Below are positions 16,523-26,025 of a stretch of DNA of 64,000 nucleotides, piece by piece. Source of the stretch: Larkinella punicea. GTDB lineage: Bacteria; Bacteroidota; Bacteroidia; Cytophagales; Spirosomataceae. The translations under genes and the position numbers were made by a program. The stretch covers positions 62,001-126,000 of the forward strand of contig NZ_QOWE01000005.1 of NCBI RefSeq assembly GCF_003334855.1, given 5' to 3'. A model generated the notes under the pieces. The model was not told the DNA's origin, did not search any database, and saw only the letters and a list, made by a program, of their open reading frames with translations. Numbering within the stretch: position 1 is the stretch's first letter; each line of letters opens with the position of its first letter.

Positions 16523-17422
16523 TTACGCTCCCTTTCGATAAATGGCGACCACCGTGGCCCCATCGGACATAATCGGCAGGCGTTTGGCCACAAACCGGGT
16601 CGATTTATAGACGAGCGACGCGAACAGATTCCGGCCCAGGTGTTTTTCCAGCCACAGGCGATAGCCGAGGCTCCGGTGCGTCACTGAAGCGGGTTCGTTC
16701 TTAATTTCCACCACGGTCAGACCCATCAACTCACCGGCATATTTCAACGAAACCGGGTCCCAGAGCAAGGTGTGGTGGGGCGGCAGGTTCAGCGTATGAT
16801 ACGGATCTTCCCGGAAATAATACGAGGCATTATTCGGAACGCCAATGGCCAGCAAACCACCCGGTTTGACGCACTGAGCCGCCTGCCGAAAGAAATCGCC
16901 GACGTTGTTGACGTGTTCGAAAACCTGAAACGCACAGACGACATCATACTGGCCTTCATGCTGTTGCGCATGGATTTTTAGATCCTCGTTGATGATATTA
17001 ACCCCGATTTTCCTGCCGTACGCAATCGCGTCGTCGTTCAGTTCCAGCCCCAAACCGTTCGCTCCTTTTTCGGGAAGCCGTTTCAGGAAGTAGCCATTAC
17101 CGCTGCCAATTTCCAGCACCCGGTCGCCCGACTTCAGGTGTTGAAACACCAGCTCATGCTCCCATTTCCACGGGCTGTAATAGCCTTTGTAATGCTTGCC
17201 CAGATCGGCGTAAAAATCCGCATCACCCGCCAGCGAAAACGGGTAATAAAACCGCAGTTTCGACTGGTTGCATTCATAAATCATCACCTCGTCCATCCCG
17301 GCAAAATACCGGCTGACATCCATCCCGAACTGATCGCGATACCGTTCTTCGATGGTGCGGGCGTTCAGGCTCCGAACGGGCGAAACCGCGGGCGAGTTGG
17401 TGAGCGGTGAGCGTACGGTCAT
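16523..17422 (-). CDS. Class I SAM-dependent methyltransferase
   Basis: 299 residues. The Rossmann core has motif I VLEIGSGNGYFLKRLPEKGA (about residues 101-120), then GLELNDDAIAYGRK and VVCAFQVFEHVNNVGDFF (motif IV region with HVxN), then LLAIGVPNNASYYF. The N-terminal 90 residues, with WKWEHELVFQHLKSGD, resemble sugar C- or O-methyltransferases in glycan clusters. Its ATG overlaps the TGA of the upstream glycosyltransferase (ATGA at 17419-17422), so the two are translationally coupled. The flippase follows 9 bp downstream. Acceptor unknown. Confidence 0.88.
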   Translation of the reverse strand: MTVRSPLTNSPAVSPVRSLNARTIEERYRDQFGMDVSRYFAGMDEVMIYECNQSKLRFYYPFSLAGDADFYADLGKHYKGYYSPWKWEHELVFQHLKSGDRVLEIGSGNGYFLKRLPEKGANGLGLELNDDAIAYGRKIGVNIINEDLKIHAQQHEGQYDVVCAFQVFEHVNNVGDFFRQAAQCVKPGGLLAIGVPNNASYYFREDPYHTLNLPPHHTLLWDPVSLKYAGELMGLTVVEIKNEPASVTHRSLGYRLWLEKHLGRNLFASLVYKSTRFVAKRLPIMSDGATVVAIYRKGA

Positions 17423-18519
17423 AGTTCCAATAGGCGGTTTAATTCCTTGATGCGGTCACGCATTTCGTATTCATTGATCATTTTTTGCCGGGCATTCCGA
17501 CCCAGTTCACCGGCCAGTTTCGGCTCATCCAGCAACTGAACCATGTACTTCGCCATGCCCTGCACATCACCCTCTTCGACCAGAAAACCGGTCACGCCGT
17601 GTTCGACGGCTTCCTTGATGCCGGCGTGGCGGGTGCTGACAATCGGCAAACCGGCGGCCGAGGCTTCCAGCACCGTATTAGGCGTTCCTTCCGAATCACC
17701 ATTCACCGGATTGACCATCGAATGCTGGGCAAAAAGACGGGCTTTTTTGTGCCATTCCGCAATTTCCGCAGCGGTTTTGACACCGACCAGTTGAACGGCG
17801 TATTTCAACTGCAACTCGTCCACCAGCTTCTTACACGATTCCAACAATTCACCCCCGCCGATCATCACCAGCCTGGCATCCGGATGCCGGTCCAGTACTT
17901 TATCAAACGCCCGAATGGTCAATTGTGGCGCTTTTTTGGCCGTAAACCGTCCGACGGTTACAATCAGTTTTTCTGCTTTTTCCGGCTCGGCCCCGGCAAA
18001 CAATTTCGTTTCAACGCCGTATGGATTTCGATGAACTTTCTGAGGATCAGCACCCAGCCGGACGAGTTGTTCCATCATATCGTTGGAAACCGCCACAATC
18101 GCCTTGGCCTGCGCAAAAAGCTGGCGGTATGGCGTTTCGAGTTTTCTAAGCGTCTCTTTCTCAACCGCATCGAAGCCGTGAAAATGCACGACCAGCGACA
18201 CATTTGCCTTTCGGCAAGCGGCCATCACATGGCAAGCCGTCGGGCCGTATTCCGCCAGCAAAACGTCAGGGCGGTTTTCCTTTAAATACCGGGTTAGAAA
18301 ATGGGTGTAAAAAGCCGGGTAGAGCGCCGACACCATCCGCTTGATACCCACCCGAACCGGTTCGGCCAACGGCATCCGGATGATCGTGTCGCCATCCAGC
18401 GTGCGATACGGTCGCCAACCACCGGAGAGCGTCAATTCGGGCTTCAAATACGCGATATGGTTGTGAATAAAGGTCTCCGAATAGCTGTTTTTGTTCGGAT
18501 AGGCAATGCAGATTTTCAT
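17419..18519 (-). CDS. Glycosyltransferase family 4 (GT-B)
   Basis: 366 residues from ATG 18519 (MKICIAYPNKNSYSETFIHNHIAYLK); this ATG overlaps the TGA of the preceding methyltransferase. A ten-codon longer version is rejected on that ground. GT-B features include ADVLLAEYGPTACH in the N-terminal domain, VGRFTAKKAPQLTIRAFD at the start of the C-terminal domain and the donor-binding EGTPNTVLEASAAGLPIVSTRHAGIKE, the GT4 E-x7-E motif. It should retain stereochemistry while adding a sugar to a cytoplasmic lipid-linked glycan. Donor and acceptor are unknown. It sits in the middle of the methyltransferase-GT-methyltransferase-flippase operon. Confidence 0.92.
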   Translation of the reverse strand: MKICIAYPNKNSYSETFIHNHIAYLKPELTLSGGWRPYRTLDGDTIIRMPLAEPVRVGIKRMVSALYPAFYTHFLTRYLKENRPDVLLAEYGPTACHVMAACRKANVSLVVHFHGFDAVEKETLRKLETPYRQLFAQAKAIVAVSNDMMEQLVRLGADPQKVHRNPYGVETKLFAGAEPEKAEKLIVTVGRFTAKKAPQLTIRAFDKVLDRHPDARLVMIGGGELLESCKKLVDELQLKYAVQLVGVKTAAEIAEWHKKARLFAQHSMVNPVNGDSEGTPNTVLEASAAGLPIVSTRHAGIKEAVEHGVTGFLVEEGDVQGMAKYMVQLLDEPKLAGELGRNARQKMINEYEMRDRIKELNRLLEL

Positions 18520-19241
18520 AGCTTCCGGCCGACGACCAAATACGTACACGCGTCCTTGTCCTTCGTTTCCTGAGATGTCGTTTTGTCAAACAGGCTGATC
18601 GACGCCTGCATGATGAGCGCAAACGGTGGCCACAGCCAGCGCGGTATTTTGAACAGAAAACCGTCCTGAAACAGTTGCAAACCCATCGCCGACCTTCCGA
18701 TAATGCCCCGAAACGAGACGATTTCAAAACCGTTGCGGGCCACAATTTTCTGCAATCCGGCCGAGGTCCAGCGCCAGTAATCCGTGGGGTCAGGATGATA
18801 CATCCAGTAACCGTGTGTCGTCAGCAACAGCAAGCCGCCGGGTTTCAGAATCCGGCAGGCTTCCTGCAAATAACCTTCAGGATCTTCGACGTGTTCCAGC
18901 ACCTGCGTCGACAACACCACGTCCACCTGCGCGTCGTCCATGCCAATGCGGCTGTCGGAGCCGATGTAGACATCGGCGTGCGGGTTCCAGTCGAGGTCGA
19001 TGCCGATGTATTGCACCTGTTCGGGCGGGAAAAGCGAGACATAGGGTTTGGTTCCGCATCCGTAGTCGGCCAGTTTGATCCGCCCGGTTTTCGTCAGCGG
19101 ATCGATAAACGTGGTTCTGGCATACTGCACCAACTCCCTGAGTTTGATCAGATAATACCGCCGGGGATTGGTCAGTGGAGGTTTAATCCGGTAATGCTCA
19201 GACGGATCGTCCGGCATCGCTTCAGCGCGGATTGTTGTCAT
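18516..19241 (-). CDS. Class I SAM-dependent methyltransferase, first gene of glycan operon
   Basis: 241 residues. Motif I is IKLADYGCGTKPYVSLFP (about residues 55-72), followed by YIGIDLDWNPHADVYIGSDSRI, VDVVLSTQVLEHVEDPEGYLQEACRILKPGGLLLLTTHG and TDYWRWTSAGLQKIV. This pattern is common in methyltransferases of polysaccharide loci. It ends in ATGA overlap with the GT4 gene. It differs from the second methyltransferase of the operon, so the two probably modify different positions. The 280 bp upstream contain a large inverted repeat but no clear promoter on this strand. Confidence 0.88.
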   Translation of the reverse strand: MTTIRAEAMPDDPSEHYRIKPPLTNPRRYYLIKLRELVQYARTTFIDPLTKTGRIKLADYGCGTKPYVSLFPPEQVQYIGIDLDWNPHADVYIGSDSRIGMDDAQVDVVLSTQVLEHVEDPEGYLQEACRILKPGGLLLLTTHGYWMYHPDPTDYWRWTSAGLQKIVARNGFEIVSFRGIIGRSAMGLQLFQDGFLFKIPRWLWPPFALIMQASISLFDKTTSQETKDKDACTYLVVGRKL

Positions 19242-19414
19242 AATGAAATAGAAACGTCGTGGTGCGGCCCGGTTTGAACGGGAATCGGCTGATTTCCAGA
19301 AATACCAAACGAATCAGCCCTGACACGCGTACGATTTGTGGTGCGTATTGGCATTGTAAACACAAAGAAAGCAGAGACGATGCAAATAATTAAGTAATCT
19401 TGTAATTAGTTTGG

Positions 19415-19513
19415 GGTTTACGGTATTCGGTTTTCTGTTTACGGTAGCTGGCGCGTTACACTTCATGCGCCGGTTAGCATGCGTCAACCACCGTAAACCG
19501 AATACCGTAAACC
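19415..19513. repeat. 19-bp perfect inverted repeat with 61-nt loop
   Basis: GGTTTACGGTATTCGGTTT at 19415-19433 is the exact reverse complement of 19495-19513. The word TTTACGGT recurs at 19438 and ACCGTAAA recurs around 19490 and 19511, so the arms are built from short repeated words. It ends 10 bp before the ATG of the glycosyltransferase at 19524 and lies in the space between two divergent genes. It would form a strong hairpin in the leader of that gene. Confidence 0.8.
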
Positions 19514-19523
19514 GTAAACCGTA

Positions 19524-20426
19524 ATGCCCCTCGCTCCCATCGTTTTATTCTGTTATAACCGCGTCGATCACCTGCGGGAAACGATTAACTATCTGGCTAA
19601 AAACCCATTAGCCAAAGAAAGTATCCTTTATATTTTTTCAGACGGGCCAAAAACGAATCCGGCGGTTGGGAAAGAAGATGCGGAAAAGGTGCAAAAAGTC
19701 CGTTCCTATTTGCCGACGATTGAAGGCTTTGCGGATGTTCGCATCAAGGAAGCCGTCACGAATCAGGGCCTGGCCAACTCCGTAATCCGGGGCGTGACGG
19801 AGGTGATCGAGCAACACGGCCGCGTGATTGTCATGGAAGATGACATCATCTGTACGACCGATTTCCTCGATTTTCAGAATGCGGCTCTGGATTTTTACGA
19901 ACACCATCCGCTGGTTTTTTCGATTTCCGGGTATTTGTATCCGTTTTCCATTCCGTCCACTTATTCCGAGGACGTTTTACTGTTGCCGCGCGCATCGTCG
20001 CTCGGCTGGTCGACCTGGAAAAACCGCTGGGAATTGGCCGATTGGTCGGTGGCGGATTACGCCCATTTCATTCAGGATTCGAAAGCCCGGCAGGCTTTTT
20101 CGGCCAGTGGCAGCGACCTGATTCCGATGTTTGCCAAGCAGCAGAAAGGCCTGATTAGTTCCTGGGCCATCCGCTGGAGTTACACGCATTTCAGGCAGAA
20201 GCGGTATTGTCTGTATCCGATCCGGTCGAAAGTCGAACACATTGGCTACGACGCCGGCACCAACTTTGGCCGGTTCAGCCGGTTTCAGAACACGGCGCTT
20301 CACGAAGGCAAAATCAAACTAACAGCAGATATTCAGGTTGATCCGGAGGTGGTTCAAAACCTCAAACGACATTTCAAACCAAGTTTGCTGCGGCAGATGA
20401 TCAACCGGTATAAATACGGTATCTGA
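19524..20426 (+). CDS. Glycosyltransferase, GT2/GT-A-like
   Basis: 300 residues. The N-terminal GT-A region reads APIVLFCYNRVDHLRETINYLAKN, ILYIFSDGPKT and GRVIVMEDDIICTTDFLDF; EDD provides the metal-binding acidic residues. Later SLGWSTWKNRWELADW and ISSWAIRWSYTHF are typical of bacterial sugar transferases of this kind, which resemble the GNT-I/alpha-1,3-mannosyl-glycoprotein family. It probably adds a sugar to a surface glycan. It is divergent from the flippase operon and separated from it by the inverted repeat. It is followed by the NagX-like gene 67 bp downstream; a weak GATGATTT/AAATCATC hairpin lies in that gap. Confidence 0.85.
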   Translation: MPLAPIVLFCYNRVDHLRETINYLAKNPLAKESILYIFSDGPKTNPAVGKEDAEKVQKVRSYLPTIEGFADVRIKEAVTNQGLANSVIRGVTEVIEQHGRVIVMEDDIICTTDFLDFQNAALDFYEHHPLVFSISGYLYPFSIPSTYSEDVLLLPRASSLGWSTWKNRWELADWSVADYAHFIQDSKARQAFSASGSDLIPMFAKQQKGLISSWAIRWSYTHFRQKRYCLYPIRSKVEHIGYDAGTNFGRFSRFQNTALHEGKIKLTADIQVDPEVVQNLKRHFKPSLLRQMINRYKYGI

Positions 20427-20493
20427 TGATTTAATGCCGCCAAAAAAGTTGAAAAATCATCGTATCCATCCGTTCCAGCTTCCGTAGCGACAC

Positions 20494-21651
20494 ATGCAAC
20501 CAACGTCTACTCCGCACCCGCACAGCCCGAACCGGGACACCCACCGGTCCGTGAGCACCTCCCGGCTCCTCTCCCTCGACACCTTCCGGGGCATCACCGT
20601 TGCGGCCATGATTCTGGTCAATAATCCCGGCGACTGGGGCCATATCTACGCCCCGCTGGGCCACGCTCACTGGCACGGCTGGACGCCCACCGACCTAATT
20701 TTTCCGTTTTTCCTCTTCATTGTCGGCGTATCGATTTCGTATGCGTTGCAGAATAAGGACCGGGCGGGACTGGCGGGTAAGATTATGAAGCGAAGTCTGA
20801 TCCTGTTTAGCCTGGGATTGTTTCTGAACCTGTTTTCGAAATTTGATTTCACGACCGTCCGGATTCCGGGCGTTTTGCAGCGGATTGCGCTGGTGTATCT
20901 GGCCTGCTCGCTGATTTACATCAAAACCGACACCCGGACACAGGGCTGGCTGGTTGGCGTTCTGCTCGTCGGCTACTGGCTGTTGATGTCGTTCATTCCC
21001 GTGCCGGATTTTGGCCCGGCCAATCTGGAAGCCGAAACCAACCTCGGCGCGTGGCTCGACCGGACCTTGCTGGGCGGCCATTTGTGGAAAACCTCGAAAA
21101 TCTGGGACCCCGAAGGACTCCTGAGCACCCTGCCCGCCATTGCCACCGGCCTGTCCGGAATTCTGGCCGGAACACTCCTGAAATCCAGCCGCCCGGAAGC
21201 AGAAAAAGCCGTCTGGCTGTTTGTGGCGGGTTGTTTCTCCTTGCTGGGAGCCTACATCTGGAACGGTTTTTTCCCGATCAACAAATCCCTCTGGACCAGC
21301 TCGTTCGTGTTGCTCACCTCCGGTTTGGCGTTGCAGGGACTGGCCTTGTGCTACTGGCTAATCGACGTGCAAGGGTATAAAAAATGGACCAAACCGTTCG
21401 TGGCTTTTGGCGTCAATGCCATCACGGTTTTCTTTCTCTCCGGTCTGATTCCGCGCATTTTGAACATGATAAAGGTTCAGCAACCCGACGGCTCGGAAAT
21501 TGGCGCGAAGGAGTGGCTGTACCAGACGTTTTTTGTGCCGTATTTCGAAAGTCCGTACAATGCGTCGCTGGCCGGGGCGCTGACCTTTGTGCTGATCTGG
21601 TTCGTGATTTTGGGGTGGATGTATCAACAAAAAATCATTATTAAAGTATAA
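20494..21651 (+). CDS. Heparan-alpha-glucosaminide N-acetyltransferase-like membrane protein (NagX/DUF5009)
   Basis: 385 residues with about 10 membrane helices. The signature SLDTFRGITVAAMILVNNPG, WGHIYAPLGHAHWHGWTPTDLIFPFFLFIVGVSISYAL and the closing FGVNAITVFFLSGLIPRI are the family hallmark. The His in GHAHWHGWTPTD corresponds to the acetyl-accepting histidine region. In eukaryotes the homologue acetylates glucosamine across the lysosomal membrane. In Bacteroidota it is thought to acetylate amino sugars across the inner membrane. The first 25 residues are polar and Thr/Ser-rich. It stands alone between a glycosyltransferase and an M16 protease. Confidence 0.88.
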   Translation: MQPTSTPHPHSPNRDTHRSVSTSRLLSLDTFRGITVAAMILVNNPGDWGHIYAPLGHAHWHGWTPTDLIFPFFLFIVGVSISYALQNKDRAGLAGKIMKRSLILFSLGLFLNLFSKFDFTTVRIPGVLQRIALVYLACSLIYIKTDTRTQGWLVGVLLVGYWLLMSFIPVPDFGPANLEAETNLGAWLDRTLLGGHLWKTSKIWDPEGLLSTLPAIATGLSGILAGTLLKSSRPEAEKAVWLFVAGCFSLLGAYIWNGFFPINKSLWTSSFVLLTSGLALQGLALCYWLIDVQGYKKWTKPFVAFGVNAITVFFLSGLIPRILNMIKVQQPDGSEIGAKEWLYQTFFVPYFESPYNASLAGALTFVLIWFVILGWMYQQKIIIKV

Positions 21652-21717
21652 ATAATGCCGCTAATTTTGAGTTAACACAGCAGACACGTGATCCGCCGTG
21701 TTTTCAAAACCGACCTA

Positions 21718-24585
21718 ATGAACAAGATTCTTGCGACCGGCCTTGCCATTTCTCTGTTGGTAACCGGTGCGAATGCCCAGCAACCTGCCAAAACCGGTGC
21801 TAAAAAAGCCGCCGTTCCTTCCAAATCAGCCGTCTCGGCAGGAATCCCCGCCGAACTAAAACAGCCCATTCCGTTCGATCCGGGCGTTAAAGTGGGGAAA
21901 CTACCGAACGGGATTACGTATTACATCCGCAAAAATGCCGAGCCCAAAAACCGGGCCGAACTGCGGTTAGCCATCAATGCCGGGTCGATTCTGGAAACGG
22001 AAGACCAGCAGGGGCTCGCCCACTTCATGGAACACATGGCGTTCAACGGCACGAAAAATTTTCCAAAAAACGAGCTGGTGAGCTTCCTGCAATCGTCGGG
22101 CGTCCGGTTTGGGGCCGACCTGAACGCGTCGACCGGTTTTGACGAGACGGTTTACCAACTGCCCGTTCCAACCGACTCGGTGCGGCTTTTTGAGCGGGCG
22201 TTTCAGATTATGGAAGACTGGGCGCACAACGTGACGATGGACCCGGCTGAAATCGAGAAGGAACGCGGGGTGATTCTGGAAGAAGCGCGGTCGGGGCGCG
22301 GGGCGGGTCAGCGGATGCGCGAGAAGTATTTCCCGCTGATTCTCAACAACTCCCGCTACGCCAGCCGTCTGCCCATCGGAAAAGACGACATCATCAAAAC
22401 CTTCAAACCCGAAGTGCTGCAACGGTTTTATAAAGACTGGTACCGCCCGGATCTGATGGCCGTCGTAGCCGTGGGCGACTTCGATGTGGCGCAGGTTGAA
22501 GGCATCATCAAGGAAAAGTTCGGACGGATTCCGGCGGCAACGAACCCAAAACCGCGCCCGGAATACCCGATTCCGCCCCACAAAGACACCAAAATTGCCA
22601 TCGTGACCGATCCCGAACAACCGAACACGATGGTGCAGATTATGTATAAACGACCCGAAATCAAGGAGAAAACCCTGTATGACATCCGCGAAGCGGTGAA
22701 ACGGGTGTTGTTCAACTCCATGATCGGAAACCGGATCAATGAACTCACGCAACAGGCCGACCCACCGTTTCTGGCCGGCTACAGCAATTACGGCGGTTTT
22801 CTGGGCGATCAGGACGCTTTTAGTTCGTACGTCATTGCCAAAGATGGAAACGTGGCACGGGCCGTCACGGCCATTCTGGACGAAAACGCCCGCGTCGATC
22901 GCTTCGGCTTCACGGAAACGGAACTGGATCGGGCCAAAAAACAGTATCTGAAAGCCGTCGACCGCATTTACCGCGAACGCGACAAAACCCGTTCCACGAG
23001 CTACGTCGGCGAATACGTAGAGAACTTCCTGAAAGGCGATATTCCGGTCAGCATCTCGTTTTACAATGATTTTCTGAAAAAATACCTCGGCGGAATCACC
23101 GTTGGCGACGTCAACAACCTGGCAAAACAGTTCATTACGACTGAAAACCGGGCCGTGGTCATCATGGCACCCGAAAAGGATAAAGCCAAACTCCCGACCG
23201 AAAAGCAGGTGCTGGCCCTGATCGACAATGCCGGTAAAAACCTGACGGCGTATGTCGATAAAACGATGGACAAACCGCTGTTGCCGACGCTGCCCGTTGG
23301 CGGTCCGGTAACGAGTGAAAAAGAAATCAAGGACATCAACGTCACGGAATGGACGCTCCGCAACGGCGTGAAGGTGGTGTTGAAACCGACGGATTTTAAA
23401 AACGATCAGATCATTTTTTCGGCCAACAGTCCGGGCGGAACGTCTCTCTACCCCGACAAGGATTTTGAATCGGCGCGGTTTGCCTCCACGCTCACGCATA
23501 TGAGCGGTATTGGCGAATATAACCAGATTCAGTTGGGTAAATACCTGACCGGAAAAACCGTTAGCGTGTCGCCCTATATCGGTGAAACGACCGAAGGCAT
23601 CAGCGGCAGCACCACACCCGACGACCTGGAAACCGCCCTGCAACTGGTTTATGCCTACTTTACGGCTCCGCGTCAGGACCCCGATGTGATCAAGGGTTTT
23701 CTGTCGAACCAGCGGAGCTTTCTGCAAAACCAGTTGGCCACCCCAACGCCCCAGAAGGTTTTTCAGGATACGGTTCAGTCATTGCTGGGGGCCTACAACT
23801 ACCGCCGGTTGCCGCTGACGCCCGAACGGCTGGACAAAGTGGACGTTAACCGGGCCGGGGCGATTTATAAAGAACGGTTTGCCGACGCCAGTGACTTCAC
23901 GTTCTTCTTCGTCGGAAATTTTAAAGAAAAAGATATTAAACCGCTGATTGAGAAATATTTGGGTGGGTTACCGTCTACAAACCGCAAGGAAACCTACCGC
24001 GACCTGGGCATCCGGATTCCGGCCGGAAAGATCGAAAAATCCGTCACCAAGGGCCTGGAACCCCGAAGTACCGTGCAGTTGATTTTCAGCGGTGATTTTG
24101 TCTGGAATGCCGAAAACGCCACCCAGGTCGATGCGCTGGCTGAAGTACTGGAGATCAAACTGACCGAAACGCTGCGGGAGGAAGAAAGCGGGGTCTACGG
24201 CGTGGGCGTCAGCGGAGCTTATGCCAAAATTCCGGCCCAGCGGTATACGTTCCGCGTCGGCTTCAGTTGCGCCCCCGAAAACGTCGATAAACTGATTGCG
24301 CGAACCCTGGCCGAGATCGAAAAACTGAAGCAGAACGGTGCCGATTCCAAAGACATCGACAAATTCAAAGCCGAAACCCGGCGCGAAACGGAAGTTCAAC
24401 TGAAGCAGAACAATTTCTGGCTGGGGTATTTGTCCAACCAGTATTTCAACCAGGACGACCCGAACGAAATCCTGCGGGAAGCGGAATTTCTGAAACAGGT
24501 GACGCCCGAAAGCACGAAACAGGCTGCCAATCAGTATTTTGGCAAGAATTTCATCAAGCTGTTGCTGGTGCCGGAGCGAAAATAA
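21718..24585 (+). CDS. M16 family (insulinase/PqqL-like) zinc protease, secreted
   Basis: 955 residues from ATG 21718 (MNKILATGLAISLLVTGANAQ), a clear signal peptide; a GTG ten codons upstream is rejected. The first M16 module carries the inverted zinc motif in HFMEHMAFNGTKNFPKN (HxxEH) with the distal Glu in ERGVILEEARSGRG. The second half (about residues 535-955: WTLRNGVKVVLKPTDFKND) is a second M16 pair without the zinc motif, as usual. These enzymes degrade peptides in the periplasm. An Ala/Lys-rich linker follows the signal peptide. Transcription looks monocistronic; the AraC gene starts 81 bp later. Confidence 0.94.
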   Translation: MNKILATGLAISLLVTGANAQQPAKTGAKKAAVPSKSAVSAGIPAELKQPIPFDPGVKVGKLPNGITYYIRKNAEPKNRAELRLAINAGSILETEDQQGLAHFMEHMAFNGTKNFPKNELVSFLQSSGVRFGADLNASTGFDETVYQLPVPTDSVRLFERAFQIMEDWAHNVTMDPAEIEKERGVILEEARSGRGAGQRMREKYFPLILNNSRYASRLPIGKDDIIKTFKPEVLQRFYKDWYRPDLMAVVAVGDFDVAQVEGIIKEKFGRIPAATNPKPRPEYPIPPHKDTKIAIVTDPEQPNTMVQIMYKRPEIKEKTLYDIREAVKRVLFNSMIGNRINELTQQADPPFLAGYSNYGGFLGDQDAFSSYVIAKDGNVARAVTAILDENARVDRFGFTETELDRAKKQYLKAVDRIYRERDKTRSTSYVGEYVENFLKGDIPVSISFYNDFLKKYLGGITVGDVNNLAKQFITTENRAVVIMAPEKDKAKLPTEKQVLALIDNAGKNLTAYVDKTMDKPLLPTLPVGGPVTSEKEIKDINVTEWTLRNGVKVVLKPTDFKNDQIIFSANSPGGTSLYPDKDFESARFASTLTHMSGIGEYNQIQLGKYLTGKTVSVSPYIGETTEGISGSTTPDDLETALQLVYAYFTAPRQDPDVIKGFLSNQRSFLQNQLATPTPQKVFQDTVQSLLGAYNYRRLPLTPERLDKVDVNRAGAIYKERFADASDFTFFFVGNFKEKDIKPLIEKYLGGLPSTNRKETYRDLGIRIPAGKIEKSVTKGLEPRSTVQLIFSGDFVWNAENATQVDALAEVLEIKLTETLREEESGVYGVGVSGAYAKIPAQRYTFRVGFSCAPENVDKLIARTLAEIEKLKQNGADSKDIDKFKAETRRETEVQLKQNNFWLGYLSNQYFNQDDPNEILREAEFLKQVTPESTKQAANQYFGKNFIKLLLVPERK

Positions 24586-24666
24586 GACACCACCTACCTT
24601 TCGCTAAATCGTTGGGCCGGTTTGCAGGAAAAAAAGCATAACTTGCTTTAACTCCCTGCACGTCTC

Positions 24667-25485
24667 ATGCTGTACCAGAAGTATCAACCGGCTCCCCATC
24701 TGCGCCCGTTTGTCGAGTGCTACTACGTTTGGGAAAACGCAGCGTTGCCGACTCAGCCCATGACGGTCGAGTCGCCACCGAACGGTTACGGCTCGCTGGT
24801 GTTCAATTATGGTGATCCGTACCGGCTTCAAACGCAGAAAAACGGAACGAAAGTGGTGCCCGCATCCTTCCTGAGCGGGCAGTCGACCCGCAGTTACCAA
24901 TTGCAGTTGCAGGGACAAATCGGCATGATCGGGGCGGTTTTTCGTCCGGCAGGCCTGAACAGTCTTTTTGGGTTACCGATGTATGAATTTGTCGATGAAC
25001 GCATTGATCTGGCTGCCGTTCTGGGCGACGGCATCCGAAACGTTCAGGAACGCATCGTAGAACCTAACGGTGCCATCGGTCGGATCCGGCTGCTGGAAGC
25101 CTTCCTGAGCAACCAGATGACCCGCACCAATGCCGTAACCGACCGCACGGATTATGTTGCCAACCTGATCGTAGACCAGCGGGGCATCATCAATATCAAT
25201 GAGTTGATGGACGAACTGTACGTTTGTCGGCGGCAGTTTGAACGAAAATTCCTGACCAAAGTCGGGGTGAGTCCGAAATATTACGCCCGCATCCGGCGCA
25301 TCGGATATTTATGCGCCCAATTGGCCAACAAACACTGGAATGTGGACGACTGGCACGACGTCATTTACCGGGCGGGATATTACGACCAGTCGCACTTTAT
25401 TCGTGAGTTTACCGGTTTTACGGGCCGGATTCCATCACTTTACGTACGGAACAACGTCGAGCTGGCGAATTTTCTCCAATCATGA
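24667..25485 (+). CDS. AraC family transcriptional regulator
   Basis: 272 residues. The N-terminal part (MLYQKYQPAPHLRPFVECYYVWEN, GAVFRPAGLNSLFGLPMYEF) is the cupin-like DUF6597 domain common in Bacteroidota AraC proteins. The C-terminal 100 residues carry two helix-turn-helix units: INELMDELYVCRRQFERKFLTKVGVSPKYYARIRRI and WHDVIYRAGYYDQSHFIREFTGFTGRIPSLY. It should sense an unknown small molecule and activate nearby genes, perhaps the NTF2-like gene 96 bp downstream. Confidence 0.92.
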   Translation: MLYQKYQPAPHLRPFVECYYVWENAALPTQPMTVESPPNGYGSLVFNYGDPYRLQTQKNGTKVVPASFLSGQSTRSYQLQLQGQIGMIGAVFRPAGLNSLFGLPMYEFVDERIDLAAVLGDGIRNVQERIVEPNGAIGRIRLLEAFLSNQMTRTNAVTDRTDYVANLIVDQRGIININELMDELYVCRRQFERKFLTKVGVSPKYYARIRRIGYLCAQLANKHWNVDDWHDVIYRAGYYDQSHFIREFTGFTGRIPSLYVRNNVELANFLQS

Positions 25486-25581
25486 GTGCTGATTGTGCGC
25501 CTTTTGCAAAATGTCGCATTTATACAATTAAGCCGCCCGGTGGTCAGGTACTTTTGGTTTATCATATAACCACGATTTTTC

Positions 25582-26022
25582 ATGAAAACGACACAAACGG
25601 ATTCACTGACCGACCTGACCCGCAAAGGCACCAGCATTGAATTTTTCTCGGCCTACCAGGAACGCGATATCGAACGGATGATGGCCCTCTTCGACCCCAC
25701 CGGCGAATTCTGGCTCATGCCGCTCGGCCCCGATCCGCAGGGAACCATCGGCGACTTAGGCCGGAATTTCTGGACGGGCGTCATTGGCGCTTTCCCGGAC
25801 ATCGACAATACCGTCGATAAAGTGACGACCGACGGCGACAGAATCATTTGCAACGTGACGCTGTTCGGAACCCAAACCGCTGATTTTGCCGGTATTACGA
25901 ACAAAGGGCTACATTTCAACAGCGACCATATTTTCATTTTCCGCTTCAACGAAGACGACAAGATCGTTGCGGTGGCCATCGACTGGGATCATGCCAGCTT
26001 CCAGCAGCAATTGGGTGTTTAA
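25582..26022 (+). CDS. SnoaL/NTF2-like ester cyclase or ketosteroid isomerase-like protein
   Basis: 146 residues, a single cone-shaped NTF2-like fold: FFSAYQERDIERMMALFDPTGEFWLMPLG, then WTGVIGAFPDIDNTVDKVTTDGDRIICNVTLFGTQ and GLHFNSDHIFIFRFNEDDKIVAVAIDWDHASFQQQLG. The pattern is common in SnoaL-like polyketide cyclases, but most such bacterial genes have no known substrate. It follows the AraC gene and may be its target. Its stop codon is 3 bp before a very long hairpin that probably terminates transcription. Confidence 0.8.
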   Translation: MKTTQTDSLTDLTRKGTSIEFFSAYQERDIERMMALFDPTGEFWLMPLGPDPQGTIGDLGRNFWTGVIGAFPDIDNTVDKVTTDGDRIICNVTLFGTQTADFAGITNKGLHFNSDHIFIFRFNEDDKIVAVAIDWDHASFQQQLGV

Positions 26023-26025
26023 AGA

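Noticed and set aside
21967-23727. 586-codon open frame opposite the M16 protease
   Set aside because: A shadow of high-GC codon usage; protein is Phe/His/Arg-rich without domains, and the M16 gene on the other strand is beyond doubt.
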